From Bimuria novae-zelandiae CBS 107.79 (Eukaryota; Ascomycota; Dothideomycetes; Pleosporales; Didymosphaeriaceae), in NCBI GenBank assembly GCA_010015655.1, contig ML976734.1:158023-222022 (forward strand): a stretch of DNA of 64,000 nt. The letters run 5' to 3'. A program made the translations under genes and the position numbers. Positions within the stretch are counted from its first letter, which is position 1. Each line of letters begins with the position of its first letter. The notes under the pieces were generated by a model. The model did no database searches and was not told where the DNA came from. It saw only the letters and a program-made list of their open reading frames with translations. Positions 23,427-33,450 of this stretch are shown in pieces.

Positions 23427-25273
23427 ACGTGGTTCACCACCGAGCGGGCCAACCCCACCGAGCGGGCCAACTTTGCTAAATGCAGCCCACCTCTAGCTTA
23501 TACTATAATGCCATTACAACATAACGCGCAATAACCTTATACTAAAAGCGCACTATAGCTTGCTATCTAAGCTATAATTAAAGATTATAATAAAAGTAAA
23601 AAACGCGTTATTATAGCCTTTAGCGTGCCTTAAATAATAGTACAACGACGACGCTAAGGAGCCCTCTCTTAATGCGATCGCGAGCCTAACTTAAAGAAGC
23701 TAACTAAGCTAGAGGAGGAGGCTCTAGTCTAACGTATACTTAAGCTTAACTAGCGAGGAATAGGTGCAACAAGGGATATAGTCTAAGATATAGCTAATAA
23801 TCTACTTGCTAAGCGCGGTAGATAGCCTATTAGCAAGCACTAGGTAGATAGGCTTAAGACGCGTACGCTAGAAATTAAGCTTTAAAGGAGCTATCTATAT
23901 AATTATTAGCGAGCTCTAAACAAAAATCTACGTATTATAACGCCCTAGTTCGAGTTAGTTACTAATACTAAGGCTAAGTACGGTATCGCTAATAACGACA
24001 CGTACAACTTCGACGAGACAGGCTTTATAATAGGGGTAATACAGGGTTAGATAGTCTTTACAGGCTCTAAGAAGCGAAGCAACCTAAAGAAGATTTAACC
24101 TAGTAACTATAGGTAGGTTACTAATATCTAGGGTGTTAGCGCTAAAGGCTAGGCTCTACTACCCTTTCTTATCTTCCTTAGCAAGGTTCTAATCACGTCC
24201 TAGTTTTACAATCTACCCTAAGACTAGGTTATTAAAGTCAGTCCTAATAGCTAGACGTTAAATAAGCTTAGCCTTGCTTAGCTAAGGCACTTTAATACCT
24301 ATACTAAGGCGCGTAGTTTAGGTGCACACTAGCTACTAATTATAGATAGTCACGAGAGCTACTGCTTACACGAATTCCATAAATACTATAAGGAACAGAA
24401 GATTATTATTCTTTATATACCTCTACACTCCTTACACCTCTTATAGCTACTTAATGTGGGTTATTTTTCGCCTTTAAAGCGGGCGTATAGTAATAAGATT
24501 AGTAGCTTGGCATGGTACGGCACTAAGTAGATTAAGAAGAAGGCCTTTCTACTAGCCTTTAAAATAGCTTTTAAGAAGGTAATAATAAAGGCGAACATCT
24601 ACGCAGGCCTTAGAGGCGCTAAATTAGTCTTATATAACCTAAAGGCGGTGTTATTAAGACTTGATGTGGTTCTTTGTACGCTAACTCCACCTAACGTAAA
24701 GGACACCCTATAGGAATTAAAAACACTAAGCAACCTCCGCGAGATAGAGGCTTAGTTAACGCTAGTTCGTAAGCGTGTATAAAAGTATAGAAATTCACTA
24801 GTTTCTCTGCTTTTTAGAGCTATTAAGTAGCTTAACAAAGGTGTTGCATTAATAGGGCACGAAATAGTATTAATATAATAGAAAATAGTAGGGCTTCGCA
24901 AGGCAGTAAAGATAGTAATAGAGGTAAAAAGTTAAAAGAGGAAGTATATTTAGGCAGCTAAGACACTTATAGTAAGAGAGGTAGTCGATTTAATAGCTAA
25001 AAAGGATAGTAGTGGGTAAAAAGAGGGTGAAGAGTCTGTAAAGAGGGTGCGTGGGCAGAGGCGCTGCGGACGTTGCGGCGAAGCTGGCCACAACGCTCGC
25101 ACCTGCGCAGTAGAAATTATAGATGTATCTAATAGCAATAAGTCTGAATAGTATTTCTATGTTCTGCAAATTATAGTAAATTATAGTGGTGTTGTAGGAG
25201 GCGCTTCGCAATAGACTAACTTTTAAAAAGTGGCCCGCTCGGTGGGGTTGGCCCGCTCGGTGGTGAACCACGT
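23427..25273 (+). mobile_element. Fot1-type pogo transposon, RIP-inactivated
   Basis: 1847 bp with perfect 43-bp terminal inverted repeats beginning ACGTGGTTCACCACCGAGCG, and TA duplications at 23425-23426 and 25274-25275. Each terminus carries the motif CACCGAGCGGGCCAA twice in tandem. The plus strand from about 23511 encodes a transposase with, in order, an N-terminal HTH/CENPB region, FDETGF (first Asp, about 24013-24030), IDSHESY (second Asp), LLNVGYFSPLKRAYS (third catalytic Asp replaced by Asn), and a C-terminal zinc knuckle CGRCGEAGHNARTC (about 25071-25112). Stop codons show inactivation. Length and motifs fit Fot1/Pot2 elements. The termini and the knuckle region kept high GC. Confidence 0.93.
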
Positions 25274-25635
25274 TACGTGTAATTATAATTTACTATTACC
25301 TATTAATATTAAGGCTTTATATCTATAAAAGAATTAGCTAAAGAAAGATACTATATTAAGCTACTTTAAATAGTTTATAGCTTATATCACTAAGAAGAAT
25401 GCTAGGCAAATTATTTAGTTAGTAAATAACTTTAATACTAACCTTCTTCTTATTTAAGGTAATTATATAGACGAACGTTTATTGTATAGACTAAATAGCT
25501 CTTATTTCTTGGCGTGCCGAACGAACGTATATAGACCCCGTTCGGTTCGGTGTTCTGTTCGTTGGGTAGCGCTGTCTCTGCACAGGGCTTGCTTCGGCTG
25601 TGCCAGGTAAAGAGATCTTTATTCTATACAATCTC

Positions 25636-26860
25636 TTAATGGCCATCACACGGCTTCTTCGTTACTTCAAACGTCTGCTTCACATGCACCCTGAGTCCTC
25701 CGCTAGCCGCCTTTCCCCCCTCATCCAGCGACTCTTGGCTTCCCTCGTGTATGTCCACAATGGTCTCTCGCAAAGCCGAAGCATCGGCGCGATGCTGCAG
25801 CCCCATCGGCCTGAGCACCAAGTTACTGGTGTCGTCGTCTAGCCGTTGAAAACCGTCTTCACCACCAGACTTAGCCCCACTGTCCTTTGACCCAGTATTC
25901 CCGGGTGTCTTGCCCGATCCATACGGCGTTTCCGCAGACCGACCGAGAAGCGGGCGCATCAGGGGGATACATGCGAGGACGACCGCGATACAGGGCTCGA
26001 GACCGCTGAAGATGTTGGCTTTGGGCAACGTGTACGTGATGTCGGCGAAGTCCATGGAGGAGAGCACTGAAATGCGGAGCGCGCTTATAATGCATGTTCT
26101 ATACCCGTGTGGTCAGCGTGTTGCTCGTCAACAATCGGGTGTGAGACTTACACCATGCCCAGCCCAAAAACGGCGATGAGGGTAGCCTTTTTGTACGTTG
26201 CCATTTGTAGTTTATACAGCGGGTGCATAGGCAGCACCAGCACAATGGCATCAGTGAGAAGATTGAAGATCCCGGTTACCGTGAACGAGGTAACCTGGTT
26301 GCCGCAGTATCCCCCAGGAATTTTCTTATTCCAGTTAAATTCGAACGGATGGCAGATTAGACAGCCCGCGAGGATCGTGGCAACCGTCCACGCAGCGATG
26401 AGGGACAGGGTGGCGTACGAGGCCCATGCAAGCCATCGGAACGGAAAGATCTGCAGGTAGAGGCACAAGATCGATATCTTGGTAAAGCTGAGACTCAGAA
26501 CCCAGAGGAACTGCAAAGGGATGATGAGTTGCGACAGCTTGGTGATGGGCTCGAGCCCGTATTCCACTGCGATCTCTGTGACGTGACCGTATCCGATTCC
26601 AGCTTGGAAGACGCCAGTGATGCTAATGGACTGCAGTCCAACCGCAAACAGCTCATTTGTCTTAGCAGTGCTCATGTTGCTGAACGCAGGAAGCTTACAC
26701 AAGCCATAATGATGAAATAGTCGCTGAGAGTCCATTTCTTGTGAGCGAGTTGGTGAGCGAGGAGTCGCAGACTGACTGCGATAACGGCCAGAATAGAAAA
26801 CCCGAGAGCAACACCCAGTACGGCCCTTTGGTCGTGGGTTTTGATTGGGAATAGGGCCAT
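25636..26860 (-). CDS. Fungal rhodopsin-domain integral membrane protein (PTH11-like)
   Basis: Predicted seven-helix plasma-membrane protein of the fungal rhodopsin-domain family, often annotated PTH11-like; ligand and role are unknown. Three exons are inferred: 26699-26860, 26152-26660 and 25636-26098, giving 377 aa. Intron 2 (53 nt) has good GTAAGT and TATAG ends. Intron 1 (26661-26698) would be only 38 nt with GTAAGC and CTAAG ends, unusually short, so this junction is less certain. Helices: LGVALGFSILAVIAVSLRLL, then SDYFIIMAC. Exon 2 holds LSQLIIPLQFLWVLSLSF, the family stretch FTKISILCLYLQIFP, then TLSLIAAWTVATILAGCLIC. The last helix region is GLEPCIAVVLACIPLMRPL in exon 3. The C-terminal tail is about 105 aa, charged and low-complexity. 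The stop lies 62 bp from the right end of the hAT nest, so the 3' UTR or terminator may lie in transposon sequence. Confidence 0.8.
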
Positions 26861-27203
26861 GTTGTCGTTGTACAGGGCAATCCACCGAGGAGTGCACGAT
26901 TCACAAGTTCATGAATACATTCTGCACTACACCGCGACGGGCGCACGCTGGGTCTTGTATCGCAAAAAAAAAAAAAAAAAAAACGTTATGGACGGGCCGT
27001 TGCGACTCCATAGGATCGCTACAGTTGCTACCTTATATCGTTAGGAGCACACAAGGCTATCAACCGACGATCTACCCTTGTGTAGGTTAGTGTCCTGGGG
27101 GATATCACGTTTACAGGCAGAGCCCTCTTGCTGTTTTCTTAGCATGTTGCACATTCTGGTCGTGGGACACCCCGCTGAAATCCTTCGCATAATTCTCACG
27201 ATT
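26861..27203. other. Intergenic upstream of the rhodopsin-domain gene
   Basis: Presumed promoter and 5' UTR of the minus-strand gene ending at 26860. It contains a 20-nt A homopolymer. No other gene is supported. Confidence 0.55.
26964..26983. repeat. Poly(A)20 homopolymer
   Basis: Twenty consecutive A residues about 100 bp upstream of the rhodopsin-domain start codon. On the coding strand this is a poly(dT) tract, a common nucleosome-excluding promoter element in fungi. It could also be an assembly-length artefact or a retroposon tail. Confidence 0.9.
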
Positions 27204-27219
27204 CTCGTCTTCCGCTAGT

Positions 27220-27828
27220 AGTAGTAGTAGTAGTAGTATTGATTAACGTCCAGGAACATAATGTTCTAGCCTCCCATGGGGCATGGGGACGTGCTAAGCT
27301 GTATTTACAGAAAGCGTTTCGTGCCTGTCGGCTGGCTACCATCACAGTAGCCTTGTTGTACATAGCCCATCCTCCCTTTAATAGGTCTACCTGCTACTAC
27401 AGGCACCTAGATACCTATAGTAGCCGGCCCTCATCTGTGAGGGTGTTGTTGTCCTGCCCCTCTCTCCCTCGCCCTTGTAGCTCTGCTCCCGTACTGTCTT
27501 CCTCCCCCTACCTCGTACGAAGTAGGACCTCGTACGAGTTAGCAAGCTGCCTTGTACCTTGAGTAAAAACCTCGTAGGGGAAAACCTTAAGCTTAAACAA
27601 GTAGTAGTAGTCGCCTGAGCGGTACTTAGTTTGGGTGAAAGGTTTTAACCAAGTCTTGGCAGAGCGAAAACTCTGCATCTTGGCTTTTGGTCTCTTTATC
27701 GCAACAGCGCCAGCTTTTTGCGGATAAAGAACGTGATTCTAGTAATCAGCTTGTTCAGGCGAACAATTTCATACTACAGGAACCCCCCACACGGTCGTGT
27801 GGGTGGAATCACGATTTTGGTGTTCCTG
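27220..27828 (-). mobile_element. Candidate retroposed (SINE/short LINE-like) insertion
   Basis: A 609-bp segment lies between exact 16-bp direct repeats CTCGTCTTCCGCTAGT (27204-27219 and 27829-27844), which look like a target-site duplication. The left edge is a (TAG)n tract, i.e. (CTA)n at the 3' end of a minus-strand element, as expected of a simple-repeat tail. I see no reverse transcriptase coding in it, and I cannot demonstrate tRNA-type A/B boxes. It is normal in GC and not RIP-mutated, so it is either recent, low-copy or too short for RIP. Assignment rests on the duplication and tail only. Confidence 0.5.
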
Positions 27829-27844
27829 CTCGTCTTCCGCTAGT

Positions 27845-28156
27845 GCTTTTGAGATAGCCTTAAAAGATAATATAACTCCTGCCCAGAGGTAGGATCCCAG
27901 GGGAGGCGATCCGTGGGTACATATGTAGACGTTGGGCGGCCAAACGTCAATCTCATCCGCAATAAGGTTCCCTGCGTCTGCTGCTTGCGTCGCTTTGGAG
28001 TGCGGGCTTGTTACTGAACCTTGAGCACGAGATGTCACCATATTAGCCTACGCGGATGACTTCCTATGGTCAAGTGTCCCGTGTTGGATGTTTGTTCCCG
28101 GGTTAGCTGCCGCTGTCGCCCGATAATGGTGCCGAGACTTATCCCGATCCGTCCGG
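27845..28156. other. Intergenic, no supported gene
   Basis: Normal-composition sequence up to the Pogo-3 terminus. Only short frames without recognisable content are present. Confidence 0.5.
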
Positions 28157-28158
28157 TA

Positions 28159-30533
28159 CCGTGTCTTGGTGGTCAATGCACGTCGTAACTCAATGCAAGC
28201 GTAACACTAACTCACGCTATCTTTAACACCCGATAACTCTACTAGGATAGATTTAATTAAGGCTATAATTAGGACTATTAAATTACTAAAATAATTTTTT
28301 TTACGTATATAAAATTAGCGTGTTAGTATAGCGTTAAGTAATTTACATTAAGTAAAAGGTATTAGGCTAAAACCTATTCTTGCATAGTTAAGAATAATAA
28401 CTGCTAAAATCTTAACTTATAATAAGAAAGGGAGCTTTTATAACATATTAAACGCCTTATTAAACGTAGCATTTCTTTTATATAATAAATAATATAGAGC
28501 TTCGCGTCTACTATTACCTAAAAGAATATTAGTTTATTTTAAGTTAATTAGTTTACTAGGCGTAACGCTAAATTCTTAATATCTTAATAAATAACTAGAA
28601 TTAATAGTAAACGCTATAACGCTAATTTCTAGCTAAGTATAAGTTTTTTTATAGTAAAAGATTAAGCAGAATTAAATTAAGCCTTAGTATACTTATAATA
28701 TAGATAAAAAAGGCATCTTACTTAGCATTACTTTCTGCTTAAAAAAATCTTCTATAGACCCCTTTATATAAGTAAGCGCGTATAGTAATTAATCTAGGAT
28801 AGTAGCTATAAATAGATTTTACTCATTATATATATATATATGCTAATAGATCTGCCCTAGATTTATTAGTTATTTATTAGTTTACCTTTCAAAGCCTATA
28901 GTTAAGCTAAGTATTACAAGGATTCTACGTACCTAAGCCTGTTCCAGGTTAGGGGAGGATAGGTCAAGGATAAAGCGCCTTATAGATATTTAGTAGTTAA
29001 GAGCTAGTAATAGCTACAGAGTAGGTTTAAGAATGATCTAATTCTATAACAAACTATAGAATAACTAACTAGGAGATTTACTGATCTATTATAAGAAATA
29101 TACTTATAGTATATTAAGTTAACTATAAGGAATAGGAAGAGTATAAAGAATATCTTAAACTATATATTAATTATCTTATTCCTTAATATCCTAGAATCCC
29201 TTTAGTCTCCTAAAAGACTTACTTTTTAGTAAAATATCTTTTAGTTCTCCTGCTGAGCTAGTATTCTCTTAATATTCTATTATCTTAGCGGGATTTTAAT
29301 TACTTAATTACTAACCTAACCCTACCCTGCCTACTAGCGTGCTAAGCCTTGTTAGCCTTCCTGTGTGGTCCCTTGCTAACCTGTAATTCACGGTAGCTAT
29401 GCCGCCGTAATTCTTCGTGATTATAATAAGCTACTTAACGTTTACGTATTTAAGTCTTTTTTAACTACTTACTTAGCTAAGCTTTTAGCCTTTCTCTATA
29501 GGAGCTAAAGACTAGTTTTAATTATTAAAAGAAAATTCTTTAGCCTATTTTAAGAAGCCTAGATTAGCACTATAAAGTAGTTACTAATATTTTAAACTTT
29601 TAAAGCTATAGATATTTTGCCTTTAGATCTAATAATTATTCTTAAGTAATTTAATAGCGCTTACCTATCTAAGTAAGAATTATAAAGAAGCTTAGCTTTA
29701 GTACTTAGCGTATTAAATTAAAGAAAAATTAATAGGCTTCTAAAGGTCTATGTTAATATAGGGGCTAGTAATAGGGCTAAAAAGCTAAGTTAAATAATAT
29801 ACTTAATTACTATATAAGTTTAGCTTTTAGAGCACAAAAATTAGGGTCTATAAAAGGTTTTAGCTACTAAAAAGTAACGCTTAAAGTAAAATAGGCCTTT
29901 ACCTTTTAATTAACTTAAGACGTATTATAGGGGATCTATTTTTTTATTTTTTTATAGTATATAGTAGGCACGCGATTATTAACACTAAAAAAATACTAAA
30001 AATTAAGAATTATAGCTTTAAAAAAGTAAGTAAGTAAAAGCTTATAGGGCTACCTCGTAGCTTAAAGCTTGTCTATTATAAAAGAGGCGTATTATACGTG
30101 TAGTAGTTAGAAATACGTGCGCTAAGGAGAGAGCTAATTAGACTACTAAGTAACGCCTCTATTAATAGACTTATAAGGCTTAATAATAACTCTAAAAGTA
30201 TCTTAAAGTTACTAAAAAGGGAAGTTAGAGAGCCTTAAAAGCTACTTATAAAATTATAAAGAGGCAGAAATCTACGCTAGCACCTATATATATTAATATA
30301 ATAGTATTTACGCTATTAATATTATTATCGCGTAATAGCTAAATAATTAAAAGACTAAGTTAATATTTATAATATAAGTAGTTAGTAATTATTAACGGGC
30401 CTATAAGACCTTAATTACAAAAATTCTCGTGATAATTGCTTTTGTATAGGCCTCTATAGCCTCATGTGGCTACCCTAGATTTTGGTGTTGCGCGTGCATT
30501 GAGTTACAACGTGCATTGACCACCAAGACACGG
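28159..30533 (+). mobile_element. Pogo/Fot1-like DNA transposon, RIP-inactivated (Pogo-3)
   Basis: Terminal inverted repeats of about 50 bp (CCGTGTCTTGGTGGTCAATG...) differ by a few transitions. They are flanked by TA at 28157-28158 and 30534-30535. Between them is 2.3 kb of RIP-mutated AT-rich DNA. Plus-strand conceptual translation shows the first DDE motif as DIDKKGILLSI near 28,700 (family: MDEKGIL). The region after the last Asp, near 29,440-29,620, reads like PLDVxVFxPLxxAY..GxxxIxKxxFxxLFxEA. It is related to, but not the same as, Pogo-2 and Fot1, since its termini differ. It contains a short (TA)n tract near 28,840. Confidence 0.85.
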
Positions 30534-30598
30534 TATGGGATTTTGACCTTTAACATGGCTGTTTCGGATGCATTTGGCCGAAAAAGCACCATGAAGAC

Positions 30599-30726
30599 CA
30601 GAGTTGGCAACAATCAAGCGATAGGCAAATTGATTACCAGATTAGAACTGGCACGGACCTGAGGGTGATCTTTCAACGCTTAATATAGTAATCAATCTGC
30701 CTATCGCTTCCTTGTTGCCAACTCTG
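30599..30726. mobile_element. 128-bp hAT-like MITE (fold-back)
   Basis: Perfect terminal CAGAGTTGGCAACAA and its complement, with inverted-repeat arms continuing for about 40 bp (AAGCGATAGGCAAATTGATTA against its near-complement). An 8-bp direct repeat ATGAAGAC flanks it at 30591-30598 and 30727-30734. The 8-bp duplication and CAGAG tip fit a non-autonomous hAT element. No coding capacity. It lies in the upstream region of the P450 gene. Confidence 0.85.
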
Positions 30727-31036
30727 ATGAAGACGCGTGGCAGCCCTGCCTCAGCGACATTCAAATTGCACACATCGATTTACATAGGCAGTGATATGCG
30801 CCTGGCCGTCAGAGTACCCACTCCAACGTCCTCCCGCGAGGCTACGGATGTGCAAAGTACCATCTGCCGAACTTACTAACGGCGAGCATACTATAGGCAG
30901 CTACCACCTACTCAATACTCAGGAGTGGGGTTTGCGGATAGAGAACACGAGTCATGCGGGCCACAACGTTGATGTCGCTGACTTCTTCTCTTCACGGCAA
31001 TGCCTCCTCCAGTGTTGCTGAGGCGCGTCGGCAATT

Positions 31037-32641
31037 ATGCTCAGCCCTACTGTGGTGATTTTGTTGGTCGCAGGCGCATTGACGGCGCTCTATCTCTACA
31101 CCAACAGGAAGAGCCACGATGCGACCGAAAAACTGCTCCTAAAGCTGCCCCTCATTGGTGATCTCCACAGCTCTCCTATCGAAAAACCACTCGTGAACTG
31201 GAGCGCATGGTCGAAAGAACATGGACCGATCACGGTTCCCAAGCTTTTTGGTATTGTCCCCATCGTCGTGCTCAATTCATACGAAGCCGTCACCGAGCTC
31301 TTCAGTCGCCGCAGCCAATGGTACAGCAATCGGCCCGCCTCTGTGAGCTTGGAGATGATCACAGGCGCGGAACCAGGACGCTCAAAATTCACCTTGATGC
31401 ACGACTACGACGACCATCTTAAGCTGCACCACCGGATCTTGTCACCGAGTCTGGGTGCACCAGCTGCAAGCAAATACCAACCGCTCATGGAACTGGAAGC
31501 AAAACAGCTTGTCTTCGACCTCATCTCGACCCTAGGCAAAGGTGCTGATAACGTGATCAGCACGAAAATCATATACCCTCTGCTTGAACGGACCCAGTCC
31601 AGTGTGATCCTCGCCCTCCACTACGGTCTACGCATCTCGAAATTCGAAGAGCCGATCCTCCACGAAGTAATCGACATCCAAGCAAAAGTAACGCATCTCG
31701 CCGCAAACCCGCAACTGCCAGATCTCGCCCCTTTCTTGCGACATCTCCCGACTTTCATCTCTCCTTGGCAGCGGTATGCGGACAAGCTATATGCCTCCCA
31801 GGTTGATCTCTATATGCGCCTCTTTCGCCACGGTAGAGATACCCCAGGTTGGAACGCGACAAAGCAAGCCATCGCAACCGCGCCGAAACACGCTCCGGCA
31901 GATGCCCCAGTTTCAGATCTCGACCTCGCATTCACGCTTGCGACATCCATCCAGGGCGGTATGGAAACCTCTCCACGCCAGCTCCTCTGGCTGTTCATCG
32001 CCGCAATGCAGAACCCTGGCTTTATGAAGCGCGCACACGAAGTCCTAGACGAGGTCGTCGGCCGCGACCGTCTTCCCAGGTTTGCTGACCGCAGTGCGCT
32101 CGCGTACATCGACGGTGTGATTCATGAGCTGTTCCGCTGGCGCCCGATTTCTCCAGGCTCGATTCCGCGCCGTGCTGAGCAAGCTGATGACTTTGCGGGC
32201 GTGAAGATCGCTAAAGGCGTCACTGTTATGGCTAATGCATGGTCCATCGGTCGCGATAAAAAAGTCTTCGAACCCTCCGTGGGAGACGTGGAAGAATTCA
32301 GACCAGAGCGCTGGTTGCAAGACAACAAGCTCCGCAACGATCTTCCGCTCCCCGTGTTTGGCCAAGGGCGAAGAATTTGCCAAGGGAAGCGTGTCGCGAT
32401 CGATGGCTCGTTCATGAACATAGCGCACCTACTTTGGGCCTTCGACATTGAACCGCTAGATGGTGAGGAGGCTGATCCCTGGGCGATGGTGGTCGTTGGA
32501 TTCATGACTGAGCCGAGACCATTCAAGTTCCGTCTCAAGCCGCGGGGACAATGGATCCTCGATGTTGTTAGGAAAGAGTGGGAAAGCACTGAGAAGTGCG
32601 TGGAGGGTGTCATGGGGGCTGCTAACGATTTAGAAAAGTAG
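31037..32641 (+). CDS. Cytochrome P450 monooxygenase, 534 aa
   Basis: Haem-thiolate monooxygenase, expected to be ER-anchored and to hydroxylate or oxidise a small lipophilic substrate using a P450 reductase. Intact single exon. The N-terminal anchor is VVILLVAGALTALYLY, followed by the Pro-containing hinge (KLPLIGDL). The helix-K ExxR is E364-L-F-R367, the PERF-like segment is EFRPERW, and the haem loop is FGQGRRICQG with Cys448. The I-helix reads SIQGGMETS instead of the usual AGxDT, so the acid-alcohol pair is replaced by Glu-Thr. Overall it resembles the CYP2-clan group annotated as O-methylsterigmatocystin oxidoreductase-like, but the substrate cannot be inferred. No other biosynthetic gene lies next to it; its left side is transposon DNA and its right neighbour is a small unknown gene. 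Codon use and GC match the core genes. Confidence 0.92.
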   Translation: MLSPTVVILLVAGALTALYLYTNRKSHDATEKLLLKLPLIGDLHSSPIEKPLVNWSAWSKEHGPITVPKLFGIVPIVVLNSYEAVTELFSRRSQWYSNRPASVSLEMITGAEPGRSKFTLMHDYDDHLKLHHRILSPSLGAPAASKYQPLMELEAKQLVFDLISTLGKGADNVISTKIIYPLLERTQSSVILALHYGLRISKFEEPILHEVIDIQAKVTHLAANPQLPDLAPFLRHLPTFISPWQRYADKLYASQVDLYMRLFRHGRDTPGWNATKQAIATAPKHAPADAPVSDLDLAFTLATSIQGGMETSPRQLLWLFIAAMQNPGFMKRAHEVLDEVVGRDRLPRFADRSALAYIDGVIHELFRWRPISPGSIPRRAEQADDFAGVKIAKGVTVMANAWSIGRDKKVFEPSVGDVEEFRPERWLQDNKLRNDLPLPVFGQGRRICQGKRVAIDGSFMNIAHLLWAFDIEPLDGEEADPWAMVVVGFMTEPRPFKFRLKPRGQWILDVVRKEWESTEKCVEGVMGAANDLEK

Positions 32642-32691
32642 TGAATGTATGTCACGATTACAGACAGTCTCACGCCTGTTTCGCGTTTCCT

Positions 32692-33091
32692 CTATCCCAT
32701 CGCCCTGGAATACTCACCCTCAACCCTCTCGTGCACACTACCCTCAATGCTATCAATCAAGCTCTCGCTGCTCGTCTTCTTCCCCACGAAGCCAGGACCA
32801 CCTCCATCCTGCTGGAAACTGAGGTCCTCTTCTCTCCGTGTCTCACTTGTCCCACTCGCGTTATTGCCGAAGCTCGTCTGTGTCATCGTAAACATACATG
32901 ACCAACAAAAATTGCGATGGTACACGCACCTTGTCAGTCGTGCTCGCATCCAGCTCGTCGGTATTCTTGTTCCCGACTTTGAATGGCACACTGGGGTTGC
33001 TGTCGGGACCCGTATCCTTCGTAACGGTGCCCTGGTTGATGGGGAGGTCGCCTTGGGTGGCGGAGAATTCTTGAGATGTGAGGCTGGACAT
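32692..33091 (-). CDS. Small hydrophilic protein, 115 aa, two exons
   Basis: Unrecognised small polar protein. Exon 1 is 32930-33091 (54 codons, start MSSLTSQEF); exon 2 is 32692-32877 (61 codons plus stop). The 52-nt intron has GTGCGT and ACACAG ends and is phase 0. The product is rich in Ser, Thr, Gly, Asp and Glu, with no signal peptide or membrane segment. It has a conserved-looking acidic/Lys pattern (FVGKKTSSESLIDSIEG) suggesting a largely disordered cytosolic or nuclear protein. Small hydrophilic proteins of this kind are common in stress or conidiation responses, but I have no direct evidence of that role. It converges tail-to-tail on the P450 gene, only about 50 bp from its stop. Confidence 0.7.
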
Positions 33092-33450
33092 TGTGGTCGA
33101 TGAATGACAGATATTACTACGGGCAATATATATTTTCTTGAAGTGCAGTTGTTAGATTTCGTGGGTTCATGATGTCTGGCACAGCGTGAGGTCGTAAGTA
33201 TGTTAGGATTAGGGTACGTCATGATGAACAACATGGGTCTCGTGGCGAACGACCCGAGAAGCTCATCGCGAGCAACAATTGCGCACCGACATCTCCGCCT
33301 GAATGCCGTTCGAATTCATGCGGTTTTCTAGTCAATGATATCTACCATTCTGATGCTTTTCGTGTCTTTCCTCAATTTTTGAACATAGGGCATGCTAGAT
33401 GCTCGATGCTAGGATGCAGTCAAGAAAACCCACTCCTCGTCATCTACCCG
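33092..33450. other. Intergenic between small gene and helicase 3' end
   Basis: Contains the presumed promoter of the minus-strand small gene and the 3' UTR of the helicase. No gene is supported. Confidence 0.55.

Larger units (their letters stand above)
15224..25574. mobile_element. Short hAT transposon (copy A) split by three later insertions
   Basis: The left end CAGTGCCGCC...ACAGAACGTTCG and the right end (reverse complement CAGCGCTACCCAACGAACAG) match the termini of the 874-bp hAT copy at 44665-45538. They are flanked by 8-bp direct repeats TCTCCGCA (15216-15223) and TCTCTGCA (25575-25582), one transition apart. Remaining hAT sequence is 15224-15539, about 21486-21525, about 23265-23426 and 25276-25574, roughly 0.8 kb in all, close to the other copy. 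Flanks of the inserts align collinearly with copy B: the stretch around 21481-21520 matches about 45023-45060, and 25390-25480 matches about 45300-45405. Differences are mostly C-to-T or G-to-A, so copy A was RIP-mutated. The inserts are Gypsy-2, a Tc1-like element and a Fot1 element. Confidence 0.85.

Noticed and set aside
15151..25842. A reading frame (MRELTAEELFKLVEQ...) that would continue across the hAT insertion into 25583-25842
   Set aside because: The right part is antisense to the rhodopsin-domain gene and there is no promoter, family or splice support; the frame match is probably chance.
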